From positions 124,001 to 188,000 of the forward strand of contig CANMWQ010000007.1 in the NCBI GenBank assembly GCA_947501685.1: 64,000 bases of DNA. The letters run 5' to 3'. Positions 8,176 to 16,034 of this stretch are shown one piece after another. The notes below the pieces were generated by a model. It was not told where the DNA came from. It did no database searches and was given only the letters and a program-made list of their open reading frames with translations. Within the stretch, counting starts at the first letter, position 1. Each line of letters begins with the position of its first letter. This DNA is from an uncultured Litoreibacter sp. (GTDB lineage: Bacteria > Pseudomonadota > Alphaproteobacteria > Rhodobacterales > Rhodobacteraceae). Both the position numbers and the translations under genes were made by a program.

Positions 8176-9075
8176 TCACGCCAACCGCTCGGGCAAGGAA
8201 AACCCGGCCAGAAACGTCTCCACATCCTGCGCCGCCTTGCCAGCCCGTTGCGCCCGGCTGATCTGCACAGCCCCCTCGCCGCAAGCCACAAGAAACCCGT
8301 CCAAAACGGCTCCCGGAGCCCCAGCGCCATCCACAACAGCTGACCCCAAAAGCTTCACCCGCGCGCCATCCACTTCGCACCACGCGCCGGGAAACGGAGA
8401 CAGCCCCCGGATCAACCGATCCACCTCCACCGCAGGCCGCGACCAGTCAATCCGCGCCTCCGCCTTGTCGACCTTGGCCGCATAGGTCACGCCTTCCTCC
8501 CGTTGCACCTGCGGCTCCAACCCGTTCAACCCCGCCAGAACCTCAACGATCTGCGCCGCCCCCAAAGCGGCCAGCCGGTCATGCAAGGCGCCAGTGGTCT
8601 CCGTCGCCCCAATCTGCAAAACAGAACGGCTTAGCACCGGGCCGGTGTCCAGCCCCGCCTCCATCTGCATGATGCAAATTCCGGTCTCCGCGTCCCCCGC
8701 CATGATCGCGCGGTGTATCGGCGCGGCCCCGCGCCAGCGCGGCAACAGGGAGGCGTGAATGTTCAAACACCCATATCGAGGCGCATCCAGCACCGCCTGA
8801 GGCAGCAGCAACCCATAGGCCACCACGACCGCGATATCCGCCTCCAAAGCCGCAAACTCTGCCTGCGCCCCCGCGTCTTTCAATGACACCGGGTGGCGCA
8901 CGTCCAACCCCAAAGCCTCCGCCCGTGCCTGCACCGCCGAGGCGCGCAACGCCTTGCCCCGTCCCGCTGGCCGAGGCGGCTGCGAATACACCGCACAAAT
9001 CTCATGCCCCGCCGCAACCAGCGCGTCCAAAGCCGCCACCGAAAACTCCGGCGTCCCCATGAAGACAATTCTCAT
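8176..9075 (-). CDS. fmt: Methionyl-tRNA formyltransferase
   Basis: Fmt formylates the Met on initiator tRNA using 10-formyl-tetrahydrofolate. The 299-aa product has the N-terminal [19 protein letters not shown] Rossmann start, the folate-site signature [18 protein letters not shown] (about residues 103-120) containing the catalytic N[13 protein letters not shown] pattern, and the C-terminal OB-fold domain that binds tRNA ([12 protein letters not shown] onwards). It is the last member of a run def-def-def-fmt on the minus strand; its ATG overlaps the stop of the preceding gene (ATGA). Formylation and deformylation genes thus sit in one operon. Confidence 0.97.
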   Translation of the reverse strand: MRIVFMGTPEFSVAALDALVAAGHEICAVYSQPPRPAGRGKALRASAVQARAEALGLDVRHPVSLKDAGAQAEFAALEADIAVVVAYGLLLPQAVLDAPRYGCLNIHASLLPRWRGAAPIHRAIMAGDAETGICIMQMEAGLDTGPVLSRSVLQIGATETTGALHDRLAALGAAQIVEVLAGLNGLEPQVQREEGVTYAAKVDKAEARIDWSRPAVEVDRLIRGLSPFPGAWCEVDGARVKLLGSAVVDGAGAPGAVLDGFLVACGEGAVQISRAQRAGKAAQDVETFLAGFSLPERLA

Positions 9076-9563
9076 CTCATCCCCTTCAGCGCTTTCTTGA
9101 TCAGCATTGCCCGCTTGGTGCGGCTCAGATGGTCAAAGAACATCTTGCCGTCCAGATGATCAATCTGATGCTGCACCGAGGTCGCCCACAGCCCCACGAA
9201 ATCCCGCTCTTCTGCCACACCCTCCGCGTTCAGAAATCCCACTGTCACCGCGCGGGGCCGCGCGAGCTTGCCCCAGACGCCCGGCAAATTCGGGCTGCCC
9301 TCCTCATGGGTGCGCATCTGCGCGGAGGCATGCAGGATCACCGGGTTCGCCATCCGCACCGCTTGGCCCCGCCCCTCCGACGCATCCACCACCGCCAGCC
9401 GCTGCATCACGCCCAGCTGCACCGCGGCCAGCCCCACGCCGGGCATGGCGTCCATCGCGGCAATCATCTCGTCCCAGATCGCATGCGTTTCGGGCGTCAC
9501 TGCCTCGACCTCAGCCGCTGCCATCTGCAACCGCTTGTCGGGCCAAGTGAGATACGGCCTCAC
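9072..9563 (-). CDS. Peptide deformylase paralogue with replaced catalytic residues
   Basis: This 163-aa protein is collinear with E. coli Def but all three motifs are altered. Motif 1 reads [10 protein letters not shown] (Pro lost), motif 2 reads EEGSPNLPG so the metal-binding Cys is Ser90, and motif 3 reads QHQIDHLDG so the catalytic Glu is Gln133, while both His (132, 136) remain. In characterised deformylases the Cys is a metal ligand and the Glu is essential, so this copy is expected to lack ordinary activity. The frame is intact and coupled to its neighbours: GTG start overlapping the upstream stop, own stop overlapping fmt. It may bind ribosomes or nascent chains, or regulate. Confidence 0.85.
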   Translation of the reverse strand: MRPYLTWPDKRLQMAAAEVEAVTPETHAIWDEMIAAMDAMPGVGLAAVQLGVMQRLAVVDASEGRGQAVRMANPVILHASAQMRTHEEGSPNLPGVWGKLARPRAVTVGFLNAEGVAEERDFVGLWATSVQHQIDHLDGKMFFDHLSRTKRAMLIKKALKGMR

Positions 9564-10009
9564 GCCGCCGCCTCATGATCCAAAATCAACACCCCGTCCA
9601 GATGGTCCATCTCATGGCAGATGCACGCCGCCTCAAACCCCTCGAACGCCCCACGCCGCTGCGCGCCGCTTTCCGAGAGCCACATCACCTCAATCCGCGC
9701 GGGCCGCGTCACCAAAACAGGGCGGTCCGGGATCGACAAACACCCTTCCTCATTCACCTGCACCTCCGCAGAGCGCCACAGAATCTCGGGGTTCACAAAG
9801 GCCATCGGAGAGGCCTCCCCCGCTTTCCACGTCGCATCCATCACAAAGACCCGGCTCATGACGCCCACCTGCGGCGCGGCCAACCCCCGCCCCATCGCGC
9901 CATACATCGTCTCAAACATATCCCCGATCAGCTCCGCATCCACGCCCAAAACCGGCGCGCAGAGCATCCGCAGCCGGGGATCAGGGTCCATCACGATGTC
10001 GCGGATCAC
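9560..10009 (-). CDS. def: Peptide deformylase (second intact copy)
   Basis: Deformylase removes the formyl group from nascent chains using a metal held by one Cys and two His. The three motifs are complete: GRGLAAPQVG, EEGCLSIPD and CHEMDHLDG. Length (149 aa) is a little shorter than usual and the C-terminal helix is minimal ([10 protein letters not shown]). The called start is GTG 10009; a few more residues upstream are possible because no clear ribosome site marks the start. The gene overlaps the next by GTGA and follows the first def by 13 bases. Confidence 0.88.
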   Translation of the reverse strand: MIRDIVMDPDPRLRMLCAPVLGVDAELIGDMFETMYGAMGRGLAAPQVGVMSRVFVMDATWKAGEASPMAFVNPEILWRSAEVQVNEEGCLSIPDRPVLVTRPARIEVMWLSESGAQRRGAFEGFEAACICHEMDHLDGVLILDHEAAA

Positions 10010-10022
10010 GCGCAGGCCCGGT

Positions 10023-10541
10023 TCAGGCGCGGGCGCGTTCGCGCTTCAGCTTGACCATCTTGCGGGTGATCAGCTGGCGCTTCAGCGGCTTGAGGTAGTC
10101 AATAAACAGCTTGCCGTCCAAATGGTCGATCTCATGCTGTACGCAGGTCGCCCAAAGCCCGCCAAAGGTCTCTTTCTGCGCGTTCCCATCCACATCCATC
10201 CACGCCACGGTCACATCCGCAGGCCGGGTCACGTCGGCAAATTGGTCGGGGATGGACAGGCACCCCTCCTCATAGGTGTTCAGCGCGTCGGAGACCTCAA
10301 CCACCTCAGGGTTCAGCATCACCAAAGGCCGCGGGGTGGCCCCTTCTTCCTTGACGCAATCCAGAACAATCATCCGGCTCAGCACCCCCACCTGCGGGGC
10401 CGCCAGCCCAATGCCGGGCGCCTCATACATCGCGTGCAACATGTCATCCGCCAGCGCCCGCAGCGCGTCAGAGCTGTCAGTCACAGGGGCAGAGACCTTC
10501 TTCAGGCGCGGGTCGGGATGGATCAGGATAGGCAAGGTCAT
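10023..10541 (-). CDS. def: Peptide deformylase (canonical copy)
   Basis: A 172-aa deformylase with all hallmarks: GIGLAAPQVG, EEGCLSIPD and VQHEIDHLDG (metal ligands Cys and two His, catalytic Glu), and the basic C-terminal helix RQLITRKMVKLKRERARA that in other deformylases helps ribosome docking. It is first in the def-def-def*-fmt series and is probably the housekeeping enzyme. The start MTLPILIHPDPRLKK is typical of the type I family. Confidence 0.96.
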   Translation of the reverse strand: MTLPILIHPDPRLKKVSAPVTDSSDALRALADDMLHAMYEAPGIGLAAPQVGVLSRMIVLDCVKEEGATPRPLVMLNPEVVEVSDALNTYEEGCLSIPDQFADVTRPADVTVAWMDVDGNAQKETFGGLWATCVQHEIDHLDGKLFIDYLKPLKRQLITRKMVKLKRERARA

Positions 10542-10632
10542 AAAGCTTCATGTAGGACAAGGCCCCCGGTTTCGCAATCTCTCTTGCAGCCGCGCCGCGT
10601 CCCGCTAGGTTGACCCCAAAGGAGAGACCACC

Positions 10633-11802
10633 ATGAGCTTTGACACCCCACCCGACCGCCGCGGCACGCATTGTGTGAAATGGGACGCGATGGAGGCGAT
10701 CTATGGCGTCTCCCCCCAGGACGGCATCTCGATGTGGGTCGCAGATATGGAGTTTGAGGCCGCCCCCGTGATCCAGCAGGCCGTGCAAGACATGGTCGAT
10801 CACGGCGTCTATGGCTATTTCGGCGATGACAGCGAATACCGCGCCGCGATCTGCTGGTGGATGGAAAACCGCCACGGCTGGACGGTGGACCCGGACGCGA
10901 TTTTTACCACCCATGGTCTGGTCAACGGCACCGCCATGTGCGTCGACGCCTTCACCAAGCCGGGCGAGGCGGTGGTGCTGTTCACACCTGTGTATCACGC
11001 CTTCGCAAAAGTCATCAAAGCCGCAGGCCGCAGCGTCAACGAATGCGAGATGACCCTCGAGAATGGCCGCTACGAAATGGATTTCGACGCTTATGACGCG
11101 CAGATGACCGGCAATGAAAGCATGGTCATCCTCTGCTCGCCCCACAATCCCGGAGGCCGCGTCTGGACCAAAGCGGAGCTGCAAGCCGTGGCCGCTTTCG
11201 CCAAACGCCACGACCTGATCCTCGTCTCTGACGAGATCCACCACGATCTTGTCTTCTCCGGCCAGACCCATATCCCGATGGCGAATATCGCGGGCATCGC
11301 CGACCGGCTGGTGATGATGACGGCGACCACCAAGACCTTCAACATCGCAGGCTCCCACTCGGGCAATGTCATCATCGAAGACCCCGACCTGCGCGCCACG
11401 TTCGCCGCCCGCATGGCCGCCCTCGGCATGTCGCCCAACTCATTTGGCCTCTTCATGGCCACCGCCGCCTATTCGCCCGAAGGGGCCAAATGGGTCGACG
11501 CCTGCGTCGCCTATATCGAAGAAAACAAGACACTTTTCGACGAAGGCATCAACGCCATCCCCGGCCTGAAATCCATGACTTTGGAGGCCACCTATCTGGC
11601 CTGGGTCGACTTCTCCGGCACCGGCATGAGCAAGGAAGAATTCTCCACCCGCGTGGCCCGCGATGCAAAAATCGCCGTCAATGCCGGCCCCACTTTCGGC
11701 AAGGGCGGAGACGCCTTCCTCCGCTTCAACATCGCCGCCCCCCGCGCCCAGATCAAGGACGCGATCCAGCGCATGCAAACCGCCTTCGCCGACCTGCAAT
11801 AG
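10633..11802 (+). CDS. patB: MalY/PatB-type PLP-dependent C-S lyase/aminotransferase
   Basis: A 389-aa fold-type I PLP enzyme. The family start DRRGTHCVKWDAM and ISMWVADMEFE (substrate-binding region) mark the MalY/PatB group, which cleave cystathionine or other S-substituted cysteines to pyruvate, ammonia and a thiol. PLP residues seen: SPHNPGGRVW (Asn), SDEIHHDLVF (Asp with Tyr/His region), and Lys234 in TATTKTFNIAGSHSG; the C-terminal Arg is in FLRFNIAAPR. AAAGGAGAG lies before the ATG. It faces the def cluster divergently. In marine bacteria such lyases may act on methylated sulfur amino acids, but the substrate here is an inference. Confidence 0.88.
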   Translation: MSFDTPPDRRGTHCVKWDAMEAIYGVSPQDGISMWVADMEFEAAPVIQQAVQDMVDHGVYGYFGDDSEYRAAICWWMENRHGWTVDPDAIFTTHGLVNGTAMCVDAFTKPGEAVVLFTPVYHAFAKVIKAAGRSVNECEMTLENGRYEMDFDAYDAQMTGNESMVILCSPHNPGGRVWTKAELQAVAAFAKRHDLILVSDEIHHDLVFSGQTHIPMANIAGIADRLVMMTATTKTFNIAGSHSGNVIIEDPDLRATFAARMAALGMSPNSFGLFMATAAYSPEGAKWVDACVAYIEENKTLFDEGINAIPGLKSMTLEATYLAWVDFSGTGMSKEEFSTRVARDAKIAVNAGPTFGKGGDAFLRFNIAAPRAQIKDAIQRMQTAFADLQ

Positions 11803-11803
11803 G

Positions 11804-11862
11804 CTTTCCATGTTCAAAAATATCCCGGGGGACGGAGCACAGCGACGGGGGGCAGAGCCCCC
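11804..11862. repeat. Dispersed 28-base intergenic repeat followed by a GC hairpin
   Basis: CTTTCCATGTTC, two variable bases, then AAATATCCCGGGGG (11804-11831) recurs at 20071-20098 with two mismatches. Immediately after, GGGGGC-AGA-GCCCCC (11848-11862) forms a hairpin abutting the stop codon of the LacI gene. It sits between the convergent patB and LacI genes and may serve as a bidirectional terminator. Confidence 0.6.
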
Positions 11863-12887
11863 TACTTGAATCCACGCGTGGTTCCGCGCACCACCAGTTC
11901 CACGTCGCACCTGACCCGAATAAGCTCGGGCGTCTCGGTCGCCACAGCGGCCACGATCTGCTCCCCCGCAATGCGCCCTATGTCTTGCGCCGGGATATGC
12001 ACCGTGGTCAGCCCCGGCTCCATCTCCAGTGAGCCCTTGAAATTCCCGATCCCCACCACCGACAGGTCTTCGGGCACGGCCACGCCCAGTTTCAGGCAGG
12101 CATAGACCGCCCCCTGTGCAATCACGTCATTGCCGCAAATCAACGCCGAAGGCACGTCGCCCGAGGTCAGCAATCCCGCAACCGCCTCCTTGGCCTGCGC
12201 AATGGAGTAGGGAGACTCCATTTGCCACCGCTCCGGCACCTCCAACCCCGCTTTCCGCAGCACGGCCCATGCGCCATCCAGACGCCCCTGCGCCCGGTCA
12301 TTGCCTTCGGTGGCGGGGAAAATCAGGCCCACCCGCCGGTGACCCAGCCCCACAATATGCTCCGCCGCCATCTCACCGGCGGCAAAGTTTTCCGCCCCCA
12401 CGCAGGACACGAGCGACCGCGCGTCATGGTTCCAGATCGCCACGCAGGGCACACCCTGCTGCGCGATCAGCTGATAGGTCTCCGCGCTATGGGCCAGCCC
12501 GATAAGGGCAATCCCGTCCACGCGGTGCTCCAGCAATTTACGCAGCACGCCATATTCGCGGTCCAGATCATAGCCATGCGAGGTCATCAGGATCGTGAAC
12601 CCCGCCGCCTCAACGCTGTCGGAAAAGCTCTGCACCACTTCGGCAAAAATCGCGTGGTTAATCGTCGGCACAATCAGCCCGATGGTCCCTGAGCGCTTGC
12701 CATGCATCGCTTGCGCCGCGCGGTTGCGAATATAGCCCAGCCGCGCAATCGCCCGCTCGATCTTCTTGCGAGTCGCAGGGTTCACCAGATCGGGATGGTT
12801 GAAACAGCGCGACACCGTCGAGGCCGAGACCCCCGCCGCCCGCGCCACATCCACAATATCCGCCTTACCCGATTGTTTTACCGCCAC
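11862..12887 (-). CDS. LacI family transcriptional regulator (SauR-like position)
   Basis: The 341-aa protein has the LacI DNA-binding helix-turn-helix at its N-terminus (IVDVARAAGVSASTVSRCFN, then ATRKKIERAIARLGYIRN hinge), followed by a periplasmic-binding-protein-like effector domain (GTIGLIVPTINHAIFAEV to the end). It starts at GTG 12887 with GGGAG in front. It is divergent from tctA, and an almost perfect LacI-family operator lies between them, so it very likely controls the tctABC-aldehyde dehydrogenase-ligase operon in response to that operon's substrate. The sulfoacetate operon of Cupriavidus also has a LacI-type regulator (SauR), which fits the reading of this locus. Confidence 0.92.
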   Translation of the reverse strand: MAVKQSGKADIVDVARAAGVSASTVSRCFNHPDLVNPATRKKIERAIARLGYIRNRAAQAMHGKRSGTIGLIVPTINHAIFAEVVQSFSDSVEAAGFTILMTSHGYDLDREYGVLRKLLEHRVDGIALIGLAHSAETYQLIAQQGVPCVAIWNHDARSLVSCVGAENFAAGEMAAEHIVGLGHRRVGLIFPATEGNDRAQGRLDGAWAVLRKAGLEVPERWQMESPYSIAQAKEAVAGLLTSGDVPSALICGNDVIAQGAVYACLKLGVAVPEDLSVVGIGNFKGSLEMEPGLTTVHIPAQDIGRIAGEQIVAAVATETPELIRVRCDVELVVRGTTRGFK

Positions 12888-12912
12888 AAAACAGCTCCCA
12901 AAGATGCATTTA

Positions 12913-12926
12913 TGAAAACATTTGCA
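12913..12926. promoter_or_regulatory. LacI-family operator between regulator and tctA
   Basis: TGAAAACATTTGCA matches the LacI-family operator pattern TGnAAnCGnTTnCA at every fixed position except one (A for G in the central CG). It lies 26 bases upstream of the regulator start and about 63 bases before tctA, in an AT-rich stretch. A larger inverted repeat ATGAAAA...TTTTCAT (12912-12918 and 12933-12939) encloses it. Confidence 0.7.
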
Positions 12927-12988
12927 ATACTATTTTCATCCCCTAGCCTGAAGTCAATGAATGGCCAAAAGGGTTTGGGAGGACCTTG

Positions 12989-14500
12989 ATGGAATTTCTC
13001 TTGTATTTCGGCGACGTCTTCACGCCCCTCAATTTCGGGCTGTTGTTGCTGGGCACGATAGGAGGGTTGATCTTGGGTGCCACGCCGGGGCTGTCGCCCA
13101 CAATGGCCGTGGCTCTGCTGATCCCATTCACCTTTCAACTGCAAGCCGCCCAAGGCCTGATCCTGCTGGGCGCGGCCTATACCTCCACCGTCGCAGGCGG
13201 CGCGGTCTCCGCGATTCTGCTGAAAATCCCCGGCGCGCCCGCCAATATCGCCACCACGCTCGACGGCCACACGATGGCGCAGAAAGGCGAAGGGGCCAAA
13301 GCCCTGCAAATCAGCTTCCTCGCCTCCGCCGTCGGTGGCGTCTTCGGCGTGTTGCTCCTCATCTTCCTCACGCCAGTCCTCGCACAATGGGCCCTCGCCT
13401 TCGGCCCCTCCCACCTCTTCTGGCTCGCCATTCTTGGCGTCACCGTGATCGGCTCGCTCGACTCCAAATCCGTGGTCAAAGGCCTGCTCTCAGGCTGCAT
13501 CGGGCTGTGGCTGGCCACCATCGGCTTTGACGACATCATGGGCGCGCAGCGCTTCATCTTCCACCCCGCGCTCGGCGGCGGCATCAACATCATCGCGGCC
13601 CTCATAGGCCTTTTCGCCATCCCGCAGGTCATCACCATGTTCGCCAAGGGCCGCAAAGGCGACGGCGCGGAAGTCCTGACAGTCCAGAAGCATCCCATCT
13701 CCGGCGCGTTCCGCGAACTCTTCCGCAACAAACGGGCGCTTGGCATCGGCACGGCCATCGGCTCCATCATCGGGCTGATCCCCGGCGTCGGTGGGCAGAT
13801 CGCGGGGCTTGTCGCCTATGACCAATCCAAAAAATTCAGCCCCGAGCGCGAGAAATTCGGCACCGGCCACCCAGAAGGCGTCATTGCCGCCGAATCCGCC
13901 AATAACGCCATGGTCGGCCCCAGCCTCGTCCCGCTGCTGACCCTCTCCATACCCGGCTCCCCCACCGCCGCCGTCCTGCTCGGAGGCCTCCTGATCCACG
14001 GCATCTTTCCCGGCACCGATCTCTTCGACAACCACCCTGACGTCGCATGGACCTTCATTAACTCGATGCTCATCGGCCAGATCCTGATGTGCATCTTCGG
14101 GCTTTACGTCGCAGGCCTCGCGGCACGCGTCGCCCAAGTGCCGCAATCCGTCATGGCCGCCGTCGTTCTCGGCCTCGCCGTCTTCGGCAGCTATTCGGTG
14201 CAAAGCTCGATGGGTGATGTCTACGTCATGGCCGGACTTGGCGTGATGATGTATTTCCTCGAACGCTTCGGTTTCTCCGCCGCACCCTTGGTGCTCGGCC
14301 TGATCCTCGGCCCCATCGCGGAGGCCAACTTCATCCAAGGCTCGATGATCGCCAATGCCACAGACGGGCTCGGCCCCTATTTCCTCGGCGGCACGCTGAA
14401 CATCTTCCTGATCTCCGTCGTCATCGCGTCGATCCTCTACTCCGCCTACATGGAGCTGCGCACGCGGCGCTACACCTCGAAAGAGGAGATCCTCGGATGA
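12989..14500 (+). CDS. tctA: Tripartite tricarboxylate transporter large membrane subunit TctA
   Basis: TctA is the 12-TM channel of TTT uptake systems. The 503-aa product is nearly all hydrophobic with the family glycine/proline signatures GATPGLSPTMAVALLIPFT near the start and GLIPGVGGQIAGLVAYDQSK near the middle, plus the conserved SIPGSPTAAVLLGGLLIHG. GGGAGG is placed six bases before ATG 12989; a TTG three bases earlier is less suitable. It is first in an operon with tctB (ATGA overlap), tctC, an acylating aldehyde dehydrogenase and an acyl-CoA ligase, so the imported carboxylate is probably activated to a CoA thioester. Confidence 0.95.
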   Translation: MEFLLYFGDVFTPLNFGLLLLGTIGGLILGATPGLSPTMAVALLIPFTFQLQAAQGLILLGAAYTSTVAGGAVSAILLKIPGAPANIATTLDGHTMAQKGEGAKALQISFLASAVGGVFGVLLLIFLTPVLAQWALAFGPSHLFWLAILGVTVIGSLDSKSVVKGLLSGCIGLWLATIGFDDIMGAQRFIFHPALGGGINIIAALIGLFAIPQVITMFAKGRKGDGAEVLTVQKHPISGAFRELFRNKRALGIGTAIGSIIGLIPGVGGQIAGLVAYDQSKKFSPEREKFGTGHPEGVIAAESANNAMVGPSLVPLLTLSIPGSPTAAVLLGGLLIHGIFPGTDLFDNHPDVAWTFINSMLIGQILMCIFGLYVAGLAARVAQVPQSVMAAVVLGLAVFGSYSVQSSMGDVYVMAGLGVMMYFLERFGFSAAPLVLGLILGPIAEANFIQGSMIANATDGLGPYFLGGTLNIFLISVVIASILYSAYMELRTRRYTSKEEILG

Positions 14501-14961
14501 CCACTCTGCCCCGTTTCCAGCACATGATCGGCTCCGGCATCGTCGCAGCCGTCGGCGTCTGGGTCACCTATATCAGCTACACCGCTACGCCGTCGGAGGC
14601 GTTTCTCTTCCCCCGCCTGATCGCCACCGTTTTCGTGGTGCTGGCCCTTTGGACCTTCGCCAAAGCCTGTCTGGGCTGGACCAAAGTTGGCAATGGCATC
14701 ACGCCCACGCAGGTCAAGAACCTCGCACCGGGGCTGATCGTGGCACTGGTTTACATCTTCTGGGCGGCGAAGGGCCTCGGCTTCTACACCGCCACCGCAA
14801 TCGCCTTTTTCATCCTGCTGAGCCTCTATGACCCCGCGCCCCACGGGCAGCTAAGATCATGGCTCAAGCGCCTCGCAATCACGGCGGTCTTCATGGCCGT
14901 CATGTACGGTCTCTTCGCGAAACTGCTGACGGTTTACACACCGCGAGAGATTTTCTTCTGA
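14497..14961 (+). CDS. tctB: Tripartite tricarboxylate transporter small subunit TctB
   Basis: A 154-aa protein with four hydrophobic segments (about residues 10-28, 37-58, 75-105, 122-142), the normal topology of the TctB/DUF1468 small membrane subunit. It carries the usual EAFLFPRLIA motif near residue 29. Sequence conservation in this family is low, so position carries weight: it overlaps tctA by ATGA and is followed by tctC 47 bases on. Confidence 0.9.
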   Translation: MTTLPRFQHMIGSGIVAAVGVWVTYISYTATPSEAFLFPRLIATVFVVLALWTFAKACLGWTKVGNGITPTQVKNLAPGLIVALVYIFWAAKGLGFYTATAIAFFILLSLYDPAPHGQLRSWLKRLAITAVFMAVMYGLFAKLLTVYTPREIFF

Positions 14962-15008
14962 ACCGCAACAGCGGCAGATTTCACCATTCCTAGGGAGGAA
15001 AACAACCA

Positions 15009-15977
15009 ATGAAAAAACTACTCGCAGGGGCCGCAATCGCCCTGATGAGCCTGACCGGAGCGACCTTCGCGGACGGCCATGCCAACTATCCCGAACGCCC
15101 GATCATGATGATGGTCAGCTACGGCGCAGGCGGGGCCACCGATTTTCAGGCCCGCATCGTCACCATGACCGCAGGCAACGAGGACGCGCTCGGCATGCCC
15201 ATCGCCATCCTCAACAAACCCGGCGCAGGCGGCCGCGTCGGTTGGAACTGGCTCGCAGGTCAGGCGGAAGCCGATGGCTACACGCTGGGGGCCTACAACA
15301 TCCCACATTTCATCGCGCAATCCATCAAAGGCGGCGTGGAGTATTCCCGTGACAGCTTCGAGCCCATCGCCAACTGGGGCGCAGACCCGGCCGTTCTGGT
15401 TGTGGGCGCTGACTCAGAGTTCAACACGATGGAAGACGTCGTCGCCTTCGCAAAGGAAAACCCCGGCAAGCTGACCACCTCCGGCGCGGGCCTCTTCGTA
15501 GGCCACCACATCGCAGCGCTGCAAATGGAGAAAGCCTGCGACTGCAAAATGGCCTATATCCCCACCAAAGGCGGCGGGGCCGCAGCCATGAAAGCCGTGA
15601 TCGCGGGCGACGTGATGGCAGGCATCAACAACCTGTCGGACGCCTTCCGCGCGCGTGAGGCGGGCAACGTCAAAATCCTCGGCGTCGCCGATCTGGAGCG
15701 CAACGACTTCCTGCCCGACGTCCCCACCATGATGGAAGCAGGGCTCGACGTGGACAATTCCTCCGTCAACTTCCGCGGCGTGATGGTGCCCAAAGGCACG
15801 CCGCAAGGCATCATCGACAAGCTGGCCGCCACGGTGCCCACCATGTTCGAAAACAGCCGCGTCACCAGCAAGATGAAAGCAGGCGGAAGCCCGATGCACA
15901 TCATGACCCGTGACGAAGTCCTCGCCATGTGGGAGAAGCGCGAGCAAACCCTCAAAGAGCTGCTTGCAGGCCTCTAA
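15009..15977 (+). CDS. tctC: TTT substrate-binding protein TctC (Bug family)
   Basis: A periplasmic solute receptor of 322 aa with a signal peptide (MKKLLAGAAIALMSLTGATF, cleavage near A21-D22). The Bug-family features are present: YPERPIMMMVSYGAGGATDFQARI near the N-terminus, the NKPGAGGRVGWNWLA loop that contacts the ligand carboxylate, and PDVPTMMEAGLDV near the C-terminus. TAGGAGGAAAA is a strong ribosome site. Two adjacent Cys (CDCK, about residues 178-180) could form a disulfide. The ligand is not readable from sequence; the downstream genes suggest a short acid such as sulfoacetate. Confidence 0.93.
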   Translation: MKKLLAGAAIALMSLTGATFADGHANYPERPIMMMVSYGAGGATDFQARIVTMTAGNEDALGMPIAILNKPGAGGRVGWNWLAGQAEADGYTLGAYNIPHFIAQSIKGGVEYSRDSFEPIANWGADPAVLVVGADSEFNTMEDVVAFAKENPGKLTTSGAGLFVGHHIAALQMEKACDCKMAYIPTKGGGAAAMKAVIAGDVMAGINNLSDAFRAREAGNVKILGVADLERNDFLPDVPTMMEAGLDVDNSSVNFRGVMVPKGTPQGIIDKLAATVPTMFENSRVTSKMKAGGSPMHIMTRDEVLAMWEKREQTLKELLAGL

Positions 15978-15987
15978 ACCCAACGAT

Positions 15988-16013
15988 CCCCACCCTCCCG
16001 TAGGGTGGGGTTT
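15988..16013 (+). terminator. Hairpin between tctC and the aldehyde dehydrogenase gene
   Basis: CCCCACCCT-CCCGT-AGGGTGGGG is a perfect 9-base-pair stem followed by only TTTC. With such a short T-run it is more likely an attenuator or an mRNA 3' stabiliser that sets higher levels of the binding protein than of the enzymes, rather than a full stop. Confidence 0.6.
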
Positions 16014-16034
16014 CACCCCACCAAGGACGCCTCA

